From assembly GCA_015501585.1 (NCBI GenBank), contig JADNRY010000024.1:353920-417919 (forward strand): a stretch of 64,000 bases of DNA. The letters run 5' to 3'. The stretch is from Rhodocollybia butyracea. Taxonomy: Eukaryota; Basidiomycota; Agaricomycetes; Agaricales; Omphalotaceae. Both the position numbers and the translations under genes were made by a program. The notes under the pieces were generated by a model. It was not told the origin of the DNA and did no database searches. It saw nothing but the letters and a program-made list of their open reading frames with translations. Below are positions 23,161 through 33,419 of this stretch, one piece after another. How positions within the stretch are numbered: the first letter of the stretch is position 1; each line of letters opens with the position of its first letter.

Positions 23161-24012
23161 TTGCCCAAAGATATCTAAACCTGATATAATAAACAGCTAA
23201 GCGTTAGAAAACGAGTCGTCCAAAAGAGTATGGCAAGCAAAGGCATATAAGACAAGGGGACTGGACGACCTGCATTCAAACACGACGCCGTATTTTGAAG
23301 CATCCAAGTACCAAACGCAGCAAACAACGCCGCGCATGAAGGTCAGGTATAAGGCCGCTCAATCTGATAGCGCAAGATGCGTAGGATGCACGTACATACA
23401 ATAAGATAATAGAACATTTATAGAGACACGTACCTTTGGAGAGTACAGACAAGAAAGGCAAACAAGAAGAAAGAAAGAAAAGAAACCAGCACGAGATCAA
23501 CAGAGATGACTGAATCATAATACTCGTGCACCACGCTGTACGGGTGCTAAAAGGCTTCCGTTCTTCTTTCCACTCCTCCGCGGTGGTTTCTTTCCGGGAT
23601 CTCTTTCACATTCAAAACCTACTCTTGTCTGCTCACAGCGTCTGTTCTCTTTTCTACCGATAAACCGAGCTTCGAACCAGGCAGCTTTTCCACAAAGATT
23701 TGCAGAAAGATGGCTGGAGGGGATAACAACTGAGGTGAAGAAACAATAGGTCGTGAAAAGGCAGTGAGCAAGGGAGTCATATTCACGACGGTGAGTTCAA
23801 CCCTATGCCTGCTGTCCACTGTCCGTTGCTCAAATGCTCAAAGGTTCAACATTCAACGTTTGAGCATGTCACCATCTCTGTTTGATACAACGCAAGACCA
23901 AGGCTGACCTCGTCGCAATTCCTTTCCTTCCCTCGAATACACCGGTTTTCAACCCCAGCTCTCACAGACCACAGCAGCCATCTTCGAAACTCTAACCCAT
24001 CGACGAACAAAA
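23161..24012. other. Spacer upstream of the dioxygenase gene
   Basis: I see no supportable gene. The minus-strand promoter of the dioxygenase remnant and the plus-strand promoter of the small gene at 24013 must lie here. Short open frames have no domain signature. Confidence 0.35.
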
Positions 24013-24194
24013 ATGCCCATTGACGCATCCAACACCACTCCCAGCGGTACAGCTCTTGCCGCTGCCTCAAAGACAAAAGCAGACTCGGGCACCAAAAAGT
24101 GAGCTACCTTTATAATTCATTGTAATAGGGTCTGACTGAACACTGTTGCAGCAGGTATATCTATTTGTACGGTAGAATAGCTGCTGTAGCTTGA
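24013..24194 (+). CDS. Very short two-exon gene or 5' stub of a truncated gene
   Basis: An ATG in good context (ACAAAAATGCCC) opens MPIDASNTTPSGTALAAASK, then TKADSGTKK. An intron 24099-24154 (GTGAGC..GCAG) joins in frame to YIYLYGRIAAVA and a stop at 24192-24194. The product is only 42 residues. Because minus-strand transposase sequence begins soon after, this may be the first exon of a larger host gene cut off by insertions, with the second exon fortuitous. Confidence 0.3.
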
Positions 24195-25132
24195 ACATTG
24201 GTTAGCTTCATTGTCTGTCAAGCTTGTAATCCAACGTTGAGTTAACCCACTTTGAATCCCACTGCCTCACTCCACAACTCAGTTGACATCAGCGCTGAGA
24301 AAACCTGTCCTGGTTGTAGAATGCAGCGTGTGTGTCCGATGCGTAACCTGCGGCTGCTGGGTGCGGTAATCCAACGTCCCCGCACACTATCTCTCACTGC
24401 AACCCGCTGGGACTGGCGGCTGTGTGATAACCTGAGTAAGGACGATGCAGAGGCTGCTGGTCTAAGTGCTGAAAGCCATAGGCTGTGCCTGAGGTGCAAA
24501 CCCTCCCATGTGGCGTTGTGTATGCTGCAGGCTCTCTTGGTGAAGTGTATAGCCTACTGGTGTATGAGCTGAAGGCAATAGATGAGGTTTGTTGCCGGGG
24601 TGCTGAGCTGAGCGAAACAAATGCCCAGGTGGGGACTCAAAATGCTGTGGCTCAAAAGAGGTGGGGTTGGAAGACAAGGTGCATTGGCTGGTATAGAGAG
24701 CTGGATGGTTTGCCTGGCGGCTAGTATGGGTAGGGGAGAAATGGGGGAGATGAGGTGCGAATGAACGGCCAGCATTGTGAGAGGCAGCCGGCATTGGGCC
24801 GGACCGCGGAGGAGGAGTTCTGGAACGTGGGGGGTCTAAAGAGCTTGATGATGAAGTAGGCATTGTTTGTGTAGCTCTTTTACAAAGGCCTTGTGCCGTG
24901 GAGTCTGCGGCAGTATTCTGTGCCGTCCATTCCCGAATGGTGCTTTTTTCTAGGACTGCAACAGAGGGTAGTGTAGGTCCTGGAATACGAAACCTCTGTA
25001 TATATTTTCCATCCCGCATCTGAGCTGTATTAAGCAGTACATCCTTCAGGTTGCCTTTGTGTCTGACAGCTTCTTTTAGAATTGTAGTTTTCTCGTGCTC
25101 TTGAAAAACAGGAAGAGATTGCTCAATAACGC

Positions 25133-26966
25133 TATTAGGCCTAAGATTGGCCTAAGGCGTGTAACCGTACATTTTGACACTTTGTACGTGTTATACAATG
25201 CAATAAGAGAGTTATACAGAGCCCGAGCGTGATAGCTGTTGCCGAGGCAAAGAACTTAACAATAATACTCAGCGAGCCGTGAAGGTATGCCCACAAGCGT
25301 AGCCTAGAGCCAAGCTAGCGAGGATACCTGGGCTGCCCGGAGATGTAACGCTAGATTGTCAATCTAGTTATACCCAAGAGTGTAGACTCTCTAAACTACA
25401 GGACATCTCGAAGCGGGATAAGTACTAAGCCAACGCGTTACTCGAGGGAAGGAATTATGAGGGAAGGCATCCCTCGCACTAAGACCCCCAACGAGCTATG
25501 TTAAGATGTGGACTTTACAGTCCGTAACAATGGACCAGAGCGATCCCGAGGAAACCGTAGAGATCTATTTGCGGCACCGGTCATAACCGTGAGGACAGTA
25601 GAAACATACTTAGCGGTCCTACGGAAAGCTACGCGCCGGGATAGCCTTGGCAAATCGAAACATTTGATCTTAGAAATCATACACGGGAGGTCTTATCTGT
25701 TAAAGCCGACTATCGGGAATCACTTGTACATAGTCAGCGCAGTTGCTCGAGATTATCATAAGTGGTGTCATTGGAAAGCTAGATAACAGGCCTTCTCGAG
25801 AGAATGTTAATCCCACTCAGGATGGACAGAACTATCCGAGGAATAGAATGAAACTCACCCAAGGGAAACCGGGCGGCGAGTGATCATGAAGCGCAAAGGT
25901 ACTCCTGCCCCGGAGAATTGTGGAGTAATCGGAGAAACCTCGCTCGGACCAAAACACTCTAAAACTATGTTAATCCTCACGAAATCATATTTTACCTCTG
26001 ATATATACCCAAGAATGGACTATTTCTTTATCGTGTGTACCATATATAGGCTGGAGTTTCCTTTCCGAGCCAGATTCCTCTGTTCCACTCTCTTTCCGTC
26101 TCTCTCCGTATCTGTTTCATCTATTTTTTGTATTAAACTCTCTCTACTCAGTATATAAGCCAGATATATTTATTCAATAAGACAAGTTTCTTGCCCTCGA
26201 CTTGACTGCTAAGACCAGTGCTCCGTAGAACATCCCACGGGATCAGTAGCGTGACGCCTCCTGACTTGGTTATCTTAAGAAAGTAATAAACTTCACGCGC
26301 TTCGCAAAGCCCATTTATATCTTGATCGAATTTAAGTGTGTAGAGTTCTCTCGAACTCCAGATCAACTCAAATCTAGTTGCTTCCTTAGAGGGGACGGCT
26401 TCTAGTAAGGGATTATTCGGCTCCAGAGTGAGGGTTCCTTAGTTGACTTCTTCACAAAGTTAGACGAGCCACTAAGATTGTGGTACGAGTTCCTAGTGAT
26501 TAAGTTCACTCACAATATTGTAGCTTGGCCCAGAGTTTGGTCGAGGACTTTATGGCGTCACAGCAGCTAGTGCCAGAGTTTGCCTAGGGTTGTTGACAAA
26601 CCTCGAGATTACTATTCTAGCTAGAGCCAGAGTTTGCCTAGGAGAATCTTAGTTTTGTTGTATTGGTTTTGGGTTAATTGATTTGGACATACACGCCTGG
26701 TTCCCTCGTACACTTGTACACCCCAACTAGGCTTCTCTTGACTTAGTTCTAAGAGTTGTCTAAGCTTAGTTACCCACGTTAGCGCTACAGTCTTGAACCT
26801 GGAGCAGTCGCGCGCGTACATCCGATATTACAAAGCTTTCCCTCGGGGAATCTCTGACAACCCGCCCTCGCTCCCTTACATATCGATAGTCTGGTTAGGT
26901 GCGGTAGTGTTTTTGTTAGGTTGTTTTATAGCACCTTTCGCATACCTACACGTAAATACCCAAATA
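25133..26966 (+). mobile_element. 1.83-kb non-coding repeat, copy 1 (intact with target duplication)
   Basis: This unit begins TATTAGGCCTAAGATTGG and ends TAAATACCCAAATA, so its ends form a short imperfect inverted repeat (TATTWGG). It is flanked by ACGC on both sides (25129-25132 and 26967-26970). The direct match can be extended to AATAACGC if the last bases of the unit are not counted. It interrupts a transposase codon run exactly. Two further copies lie at 39618-41458 (inverted) and 45140-45983 (truncated). It has no convincing protein, and could be a large solo LTR without TG..CA ends or a non-autonomous element. Confidence 0.82.
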
Positions 26967-28065
26967 ACGCATTGGTTTGTATCGCAGTCGTGTTGAACAT
27001 TTACCGTGCACATGATGGCCTGTGTATGAATGGGGTCAAATACTGGGTTCCCAAAAGATATGCACTTACTTCAGGGGAAATCACAAAGTACTGCCCAGAG
27101 CCAGTAAGACGAGGCATGCCTTGGCTCGAGGCCTCAGTCCCAATGCCCATTGCCTCAACAAGTACAGAGTGAACCGTCTTTGAGACCAGCTCCCTGCGTT
27201 TACAGTGAAGTGCCTCAACGACTTGCGCAACGGCAACATCGTCAATGGAAAAACTATCCATGCGAGAGTCACGGCAGGTCACGTAGCTGGAAGTAAAGCA
27301 TTTGTCGCCGTTGCGTAGAACAAAGTGCTTTGCATGCCGGTAACTTCCCAAACACCTTTCTTCCTCGCTGTAAAGGGCCATATCTTCTGGCACCATACAA
27401 CCGGTTTGCGTGTTAAGCAGTTGCTGTTCCGTTGTGGCAGAATCTAGCAGGCAAGCTCCAGCTGCATTCAAAAGCTTAAGCACAACATTGAGTTGAATAA
27501 GATAAGACTTACTATGAGGACTTGACTTCTGCACAAGACCAAGGTAACTTGCAACAGTATCGGAGTGTATGGCTACATCCAAAGGGCTCTGACCAACTGT
27601 AGTCCATTGCTCTCTGGAATACCAACCATTTCGAAAATACCATTGTACTTGAGTAACACGCTCTCACTGATGGAGCTCTGGGTCCTTGAATTTCTCCTCC
27701 ACGTCTTTGCTGAACTCGATTTTTATACAGTCAAGGAAGACCCCACCGCTGAGCATATGACAGATGCGGTTATGCTTGGCAAAAGCCCAGGCAATATTTC
27801 GGGAGGGAGCAAGCCTGTTAGAGTGCACGCTTTTAGAACGGATTATTGCATTGTATGATTCAAAAACTTCAGTAGCAAACAGCATAGCTGGTCCAAAACG
27901 GCGGATGTGCTCCGGAAGATGTACCAAGATGTGAAACTTAGGCTTATTGAACCAACGAATACTCCATTTTGCGGCACAAAGTAAGAACTGGTCAATTTCA
28001 TGTGTCAGAATTTTCTGTAAACAGTGAGCAACGGAGACCAATATCACATAGTGAGACCTACTAGG

Positions 28066-28182
28066 TGTAAAGTCACATGACTCTGGAAAGACAACCATGC
28101 CCTCCAACTGGACCAAAAGGCCACAATATCAGGTCTGACCTGATATGCTTCCCAGACTATATAAATGGTTCACTTCTTGACA
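28066..28182 (-). mobile_element. Solo LTR of the TRIM family
   Basis: This 117-bp unit is the reverse complement of the TRIM LTRs at 21880 and 22282, with ends TG..CA and only a few differences. It is flanked by the 5-bp target duplication CTAGG (28061-28065 and 28183-28187). A single LTR with its own duplication is what recombination between the two LTRs of a full element leaves. It interrupts the transposase gene between the LETYL block and the HCLQKILTHEI block. Confidence 0.92.
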
Positions 28183-28617
28183 CTAGGTAGGTTTCTAAAT
28201 TCTCAATTTCTGGCTGCCATACAAGCAGAATTAGTTTCGAGAGTGCAATCCAGGTCTCATAGCATTCCGTATTCACAAACCCCTTCAATACAAAGGGAGC
28301 AACCTGGCAAATTTTTCGGAAATCAGAGCCGGTAAGTGACCCATAATGCTCCACAAGAGTATTGCCTGCGAGCTTCGAATCCAATCCTAGACCTTCAACT
28401 TCGATGGATGAAAGGCAAGTAGCAAGTTCCTTCTTTTTATTCGGGTTGAGTTTGATTTGGTTCTCAATGATAACGTCGTGCCAAAGATACTTGACAAAAC
28501 CAAGAAGAATGACATGCAAAATTTCAACAGGGGTATCTGCGTGTGCATCGAGACCTGGTTTTTTCTTTAGGGGGAGGCTAGAGAAATGCAGTAGTAGGAT
28601 CTCACCATAAAACAAGA

Positions 28618-29248
28618 CACTGCCAGGATATCAATATTTTGCCTCCGTAAAAGGCAAGGAAATATATAACATTTTTCCATTGATTTTTCAGTGTTTTTCT
28701 CCCCTGCAAAATATCATTTGTTTCAGAGGAAAAAGCTGTGGGAAAATAGATCCTTTTTCACCTGTAAAATAACATATTTCACACTAGTTATTTTTCTACA
28801 TTTTTTGCCACTGAAAAAATGGTTTTATAACAGTGGCAAAATATTTTATTTTTCATTGTATTTTTCTTGTGAAAAAGGATTTATTTTACGGCCGGGCCGG
28901 CCGGCCCGGACAAAGGATTCCTTTGACCCGTTCATCGCCCGTTTCTTTTCGCAGCATATTTTTCCTAAGTAAAATCTTTTGAAAAAGCCAATATATTACT
29001 CAAAACAAAGCTTTTACAAAGGTAAAAATTATGGAAAAATCACAAATATTTCAAGGAAAATAGATTTGGTAAAATATGTACTTTTTCCAGTGGAATAAGC
29101 GCCGAAAAATGTTTTATTTTCCCATACCTTTCACAGATGCACAACATGATATTTTACAACAGGGGACAAAATTACTGCAAAATGAACTGAAAAATGTAAT
29201 ATATTTCCTAGCCTTTTACGGCAGAAAAATACTGATATCTTGGCAGTG
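28618..29248. mobile_element. 631-bp CACTG-ended MITE
   Basis: Inverted ends begin CACTGCCARGATATCARTAT and stay similar for about 60 bp (through CCGTAAAAGGC and GGAAATATAT). The element is flanked by AGA on both sides (28615-28617 and 29249-29251). Termini and 3-bp duplication fit a CACTA-like non-autonomous element. The interior is A/T-rich with many TTTTCC/AAAATA words, and contains a striking GC island holding an 18-bp perfect palindrome, CCGGGCCGGCCGGCCCGG (28892-28909), followed by CAAAGGATTCCTTTG. There is no ORF. Confidence 0.85.
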
Positions 29249-29645
29249 AGATGAGCCTGGTTAAACCAGAGGCCATCACGATGAAAAAACGGTTAAACAG
29301 TTTTAACAACCAATGTATCTAAGCCATGGCAGCAGCAGATTTACTGGTCATTTGCGCGGTTATACAGCTATTATGCATGGTTTAACTGGTTTAACCAGCT
29401 ACTATGCATAGTTTAACTGGTTAAACCAGCTATCATGCATGGTTTGACTGGTTAAACCAGCTCTTGTTTTATGTGATTTAACCAGATAACCATTGTAATC
29501 ACTTTGAACTGGTGGTTAAACCAGTTAAACCAGCTTAGTATCTGAAAGGCCACAGTCAGTCACCTGTGTGGTTGGGCTGTGGTTAAACCAGTTTAACCAG
29601 ATATCATTATGCAACACTTCATTGAACTATGTAGTACTATGTACA
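29249..29645. repeat. Palindromic GGTTTAACC satellite, left part
   Basis: About eight copies of GGTTTAACC/GGTTAAACC words, combined into units such as ACTGGTTAAACCAGC with ATGCATGGTTT spacers, lie between 29260 and 29610. Most units can fold on themselves. The array continues past an LTR element at 31128-31320, so it was split by that insertion. I see no gene. Confidence 0.75.
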
Positions 29646-31122
29646 TGTAACGCCTACGGCACGTTCATTGCCGTTAGCGCCAATATTACATAATTAGTCT
29701 ACTCTTATCCTCGTACCACATACTCGTTTTGGTCTATTTCTCTAATAGAATGAGATCTTGCTCATGGTCTGAGGCATTAAGAGTCAGGGCTCTTACACTT
29801 TTTTGAGCAACCTTGTCCTGAATAGGACTATTACAGCAATATGACCACACAACAGCACAACTCAAGCCATGACTCTGTCATGGCTCTGGCTTACTCTTTT
29901 CTTTCTCAAATCCTTTCCATGTTCCCTCATGATCCTCTCTCACACATCTCTGGGATCCTGGACTTCTCCTCCCAGGGAATTCAACAGCTGCTAGTCAACT
30001 TTAAGCAGCTCTGGGAACAACATGGTCTTTCAGTGGCTGGTAGGGATTTGGCAGAGGCAGTGGTGCAGGATTCAACATTAAGATGTTGCTGGGCAGTGAA
30101 GGGAGAAGGTTTCCAGGCAGAGGTCTGTTTTCAGATGATAGAGTCTATTAAGAGACTGGGAGAAGAGTTTGGGATGGAACTGTCCAAATCTCAAACACCA
30201 CCTCCTGCTCCAAGTTCTCCATCACCTTTGACCGCTCCTACTGCCTCATCACCGACTCCCACGCTCGCTTCGAACGCATTGAACGCATTGAAATCATCTC
30301 CACATGCTCTGACATTGGTTTCACCCTCCAAACCCACTTCCCCTTCATTTAGACTCCAACCAACCTCAGAGTTTGCACGGGAGGTGGCTGAACTGCGGAA
30401 AGCAGGCCGGAAACTTGAAGTATTCATGGATGAACATGTCATGGGGCTCGAACACACAGCTGGCACACCGCCAGCTCATGTTCATCTCTCAAACACTCCA
30501 ACCGAGTGTACACCTGTGCCTTATATTGCCCCTGTGACTGCTGTTCCACCAACAGGCCTTCGTAAACGTGTCAAACACAATGTGTATGGTGCGTTTGGTT
30601 CGCTCTTGCTTCGTTCAAGTCGTTGCCCATCCCAATCTGGTACACTCATGCCATCACCCTCACCCACTGAAACTCCCCATCACCATATTTGTGCTCCCAA
30701 TCAATGCTCCCATTCATGGCGCTGGAGATCTACTGTCTCCAATGTGCCACCACCATCTCAATCTGGACTTAGTGTCAGCATCCAGAGAATCTGGCAATTC
30801 TCACAGGACACTTTCTCTTCTTCTGCACTTATGGAAATTGCCAGCATACTACATCGTACGTTACCTATTAGATGACTGTATGTTTCTCTTTGTTATGTTT
30901 TCCCTTTTCCATCTTTCTCTTTTGTTTTTTTTGGGTAAGATGGACCTGTGGGGTCAATCTAGGGGGCATGTGTAACGCCTACGGCACGTTCATTGCCGTT
31001 AGCGCCGATATTACATAATTAGTCTACTCTTATCCTCGTACCACATACTCGTTTTGGTCTATTTCTCTAATAGAACGAGATCTTGCTCATGGTCTGAGGC
31101 ATTAAGAGTCAGGGCTCTTACA
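29646..31122 (+). mobile_element. Non-autonomous LTR retrotransposon, 1,477 bp
   Basis: Direct repeats of 152 bp (29646-29797 and 30971-31122) begin TGTAACGCCTACGGCACG and end CAGGGCTCTTACA. They differ at two positions that I can see (GCCAATATT/GCCGATATT and TAGAATGAG/TAGAACGAG), so insertion is recent. The target duplication is GTACA (29641-29645 and 31123-31127). A purine-rich CTAGGGGGCA precedes the right LTR as polypurine tract. The internal part has no protease, reverse transcriptase or integrase, but holds one long ORF. Confidence 0.93.
29841..30875 (+). CDS. 344-residue protein inside the LTR element, unknown function
   Basis: A single uninterrupted frame begins MTTQQHNSSHDSVMALAYSF 43 bp after the left LTR. 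The first 120 residues look helical and ordered (FLSQILSMFPHDPLSHISGI, then FQMIESIKRLGEEFGMELSK). A Ser/Pro/Thr-rich linker follows, then a second helical patch, EFAREVAELRKAGRKLEVFM, and a low-complexity Ser/Pro/His tail. I see no CCHC knuckle, so it is not an obvious Gag, although its place in the element is that of gag. It could instead be a captured gene, as the ordered N-terminus plus Ser/Pro linker resembles other transposon-region proteins here. The frame is open in full, consistent with the young LTRs. Confidence 0.6.
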   Translation: MTTQQHNSSHDSVMALAYSFLSQILSMFPHDPLSHISGILDFSSQGIQQLLVNFKQLWEQHGLSVAGRDLAEAVVQDSTLRCCWAVKGEGFQAEVCFQMIESIKRLGEEFGMELSKSQTPPPAPSSPSPLTAPTASSPTPTLASNALNALKSSPHALTLVSPSKPTSPSFRLQPTSEFAREVAELRKAGRKLEVFMDEHVMGLEHTAGTPPAHVHLSNTPTECTPVPYIAPVTAVPPTGLRKRVKHNVYGAFGSLLLRSSRCPSQSGTLMPSPSPTETPHHHICAPNQCSHSWRWRSTVSNVPPPSQSGLSVSIQRIWQFSQDTFSSSALMEIASILHRTLPIR

Positions 31123-31127
31123 GTACA

Positions 31128-31320
31128 TCTGGTTTAACCAAAGACAAGGATCCAAGTAATTGCAAGAGACTGGTTGGTTAAACCAGTTTAACCAGCTTCA
31201 AGAGACTGGTGGTTAAACCAGTTTAACCAGCTTCAAGAGACTGGTCAAACCAGTTCTTGAACTTGGTTAAACCGGTTTAACCGGTCTCTCTGGTTTAACC
31301 AAGTTCAAGACCACTTAACT
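31128..31320. repeat. Palindromic GGTTTAACC satellite, right part
   Basis: The array resumes after the LTR element with longer units such as GGTTAAACCAGTTTAACCAG separated by CTTCAAGAGACT. It includes GGTTAAACCGGTTTAACCGG, which is nearly a perfect self-complement. Confidence 0.75.
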
Positions 31321-32414
31321 AGTAGCTAACTAATAATATACATAAACGCATAATCACTGATCATAATCAACTACAGATACTGTTGTGCAGAGACGTGTTG
31401 TGCAGAGATGCTCAAAACATGAACAGAGACTTGGTTACTGCCAGCGATGGGAAGAATGTGGGCAAAGAATGTGGGCAAAGACTCAGTAAATGTGAAAGAA
31501 ATTCAGTGAATAAAAACTTACTTCGACTTGACTTGAACCAAGGCAACAGACAAAATAATTGATGGAGGCATGGGCAAAGAATGTGGGCAAAGACTCAGTA
31601 AATGTGAAAGAAATTCAGTGAATAAAAACTTACTTCAACTTGATTTGAACCGAGGCAACAGACGAAATAATTGATGGAGGCCTTGGCCAATGTCACCAGT
31701 CAAAGATGGCAGCTGAAGATTCAGCTCAGCATGAAATGAAAGATTCAACGAAAGAAATTTGGCAAATAAAAACTTACTTTGATTTGTTATAAACGGAATG
31801 GCTAAGTGGACACGGGGAAAAAATTACTGTAGGCAGATGGAACATGAAACAGACATAGTCTAGACATGAACGGTGAGCGAGAACATAAGAACATGAGCGA
31901 AGAACATGAGCTTAAAGAAAAACCCAGTTAGAGCAAAAAAAAGTCTTAGCAAATGAAGACATACGTGTGAAGGCCCACTGGGAGCAACTTGATAGGAATG
32001 ACAGGCGATGGCTTTGGCGAAGGTGCAGTGGGCATGAGGAGGGAACTTAGTGATGTTGGGCATGGACCAAGACTGGCTCGCATGTGTGAGAAGAGACTTG
32101 CTGGCGCCAAAGGAAGACTTGGTGGGATAAATGAAGACACGCTGGTGGGTGTCAAGAGCTGGTTTGGGAAGGGGGAGGGGGGCATTAAAGGCAGCTCAGG
32201 GTCATATTTCTTTGTGTCCTGCAGCCGACTGTAGGCTACTGTGGCTCACTTCCAACCCGTGAAATCGGATATCAACCAGGGTTGCAGCACAGTCCTGAGA
32301 AGTTGGCATAAAAAGCCCAGAACTCTGGTTTTAATTACATTTTACATTACACATCTAATTTCGCAACAAAGGTTAAAACCGAGCAAAAAAGCCCCTCAAC
32401 AGAAACATCCCATC
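31321..32414. other. Repeat-bearing spacer with a tandem 112-bp duplication
   Basis: Two adjacent copies of about 112 bp (31459-31570 and 31571-31682) share CAAAGAATGTGGGCAAAGAC, TCAGTGAATAAAAACTTACT and GGCAACAGACRAAATAATTG. A degenerate third unit follows to about 31790. The block CATAAAAAGCCCAGAACTCT (32308-32327) looks like the core promoter of the next gene. I see no supportable coding frame. Confidence 0.65.
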
Positions 32415-33382
32415 ATGGCTTGTAGGGCTAAGTACAGCGATAGACCCACCGCACACAAACCCCTTCCACCCTTTGTTGCCAGCACCTCCGAAAGGGCCAA
32501 GGCTTTGCTTGGAATTTATATCACCTCTATGGCCCGTGGAGAAGTTGCAAACTTTGACCTTGAGGAGTTCCAGCGCTGCAGGGATTCCAGAAATGATACA
32601 ACGTGCCACCCCTTGACCGTAGGGCTTGGAGAGAGGACCGGTAAATATGGAATCACTTTTGCAAATCTCTCGGTCCAGGTAAATTCACAGAACACAGGTG
32701 TGATGAGACACTAATAACGTTTCTTCAGCTTTGCAGCACCAAAGAATGCAGGCTGTTTGCCAAATTTATCACAAAGAAGTGTACTCTGCCAGAGAGACAA
32801 GTCCTGGTCAAAAAGTATGTGGAGTGGTTGGTGGATATGGGTGAATTCCACGCCATGAAGGTCATGAAGAACAACCTAGCCCCCCTCTTGGGCTTGGGCA
32901 TTGACCATCCCGCCTTTCAATATCTTCACGTTTGTTTGACCTGGAGCATCAACTTTTATCCAGACAACAACCCAACGTCAATGCCATTGAGTTCCAGCAC
33001 GACGACAAGCTCAAGCTCGAGATCTACCCAGTCAACGCCATACATGCAGGCCTCAGTCACCAGAGCATCTAGATCTAGCCACTCTATTGTTTATACCCCA
33101 ACCCCGGCATCTTGCGGTGACAAGCGTAAACGCGACGTCTCTCCTGCCACTCCCACTCCTTCATCTAAATGCCAGAAAACAGGAAAAGGCAAAGGGAAGA
33201 GGATTTTCAGGGACATTGATATCATTGACTTGACTGGAGACGCGGAGAATTTGGAGTCCTTGGCTACGCTCATCTCTGACTGCAAATTCATCAAAGGAGT
33301 TGCAGATGACAACATGATGAGGGCGCCTAGAATCATTCAGGCTCTCTCTGAGCTCAAGGACACCCTCAAGATTGCAGTGTAG
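32415..33382 (+). CDS. Transposon-region protein with a SUMO-interaction-like motif
   Basis: Two exons, 32415-32678 and 32729-33382, join in frame across a 50-nt intron for 305 residues. The N-terminal half is ordered (PFVASTSERAKALLGIYITS, then LGERTGKYGITFANLSVQLC, and LPERQVLVKKYVEWLVDMGE). It is followed by a Ser/Thr-rich linker and a basic patch (KCQKTGKGKGKRIFR, likely nuclear localisation). Immediately after comes DIDIIDLTGDAENLESL, where IIDLTGD matches the hydrophobic-acidic pattern of SUMO-interaction motifs. I do not recognise a family. The ATG was chosen because it follows a TATA-like CATAAAAAG by about 105 bp and keeps the ordered region whole. No breaks are visible. Confidence 0.6.
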
Positions 33383-33419
33383 ATATTTTCATATGGCTAT
33401 CTGCTAGTACTAGTGGCCA

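Larger units (their letters stand above)
24462..28617 (-). pseudogene. Transposase-like gene with two nested insertions
   Basis: The reading runs from about 28615 to 24462. Its blocks are LDAHADTPVEILHVILLGFV (about 28550), the helical KELATCLSSIEVEGLGLDSK, HFxVHLP-like KPKFHILVHLPEHIRRFGPA (about 27930), and LFATEVFESYNAIIRSKSVH with SNRLAPSRNIAWAFAKHNRI. Then follow an alpha-rich middle (VAQVVEALHCKRRELVSKTV) and CTVNVQHDCDTNQCVIEQSL. After CVIEQSL come EAVRHKGNLKDVLLNTAQMR and a Ser/Pro/His-rich tail. The 1.83-kb repeat lies between CV and IEQS and the solo LTR near 28066-28182; removing them restores continuity. I recognise this as an Agaricomycete transposase-associated protein but cannot place its superfamily. 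Its 5' end abuts a MITE, so it may be truncated. Confidence 0.6.

Noticed and set aside
25508..25786. 92-codon ORF kept open in both full copies of the 1.84-kb repeat (also 40805-41083)
   Set aside because: The two versions differ by about nine residues in 92, mostly amino-acid-changing, and no domain is visible, so there is no sign of selection on protein sequence.
25133..26966. Helitron as explanation for the 1.84-kb repeat
   Set aside because: The ends are TATT..AATA with a short direct duplication, not TC..CTRR with insertion between A and T, and no hairpin lies before the right end.
31459..31682. CRISPR-like array
   Set aside because: Only two long (112-bp) adjacent copies without short repeat/spacer alternation; the organism is a fungus.
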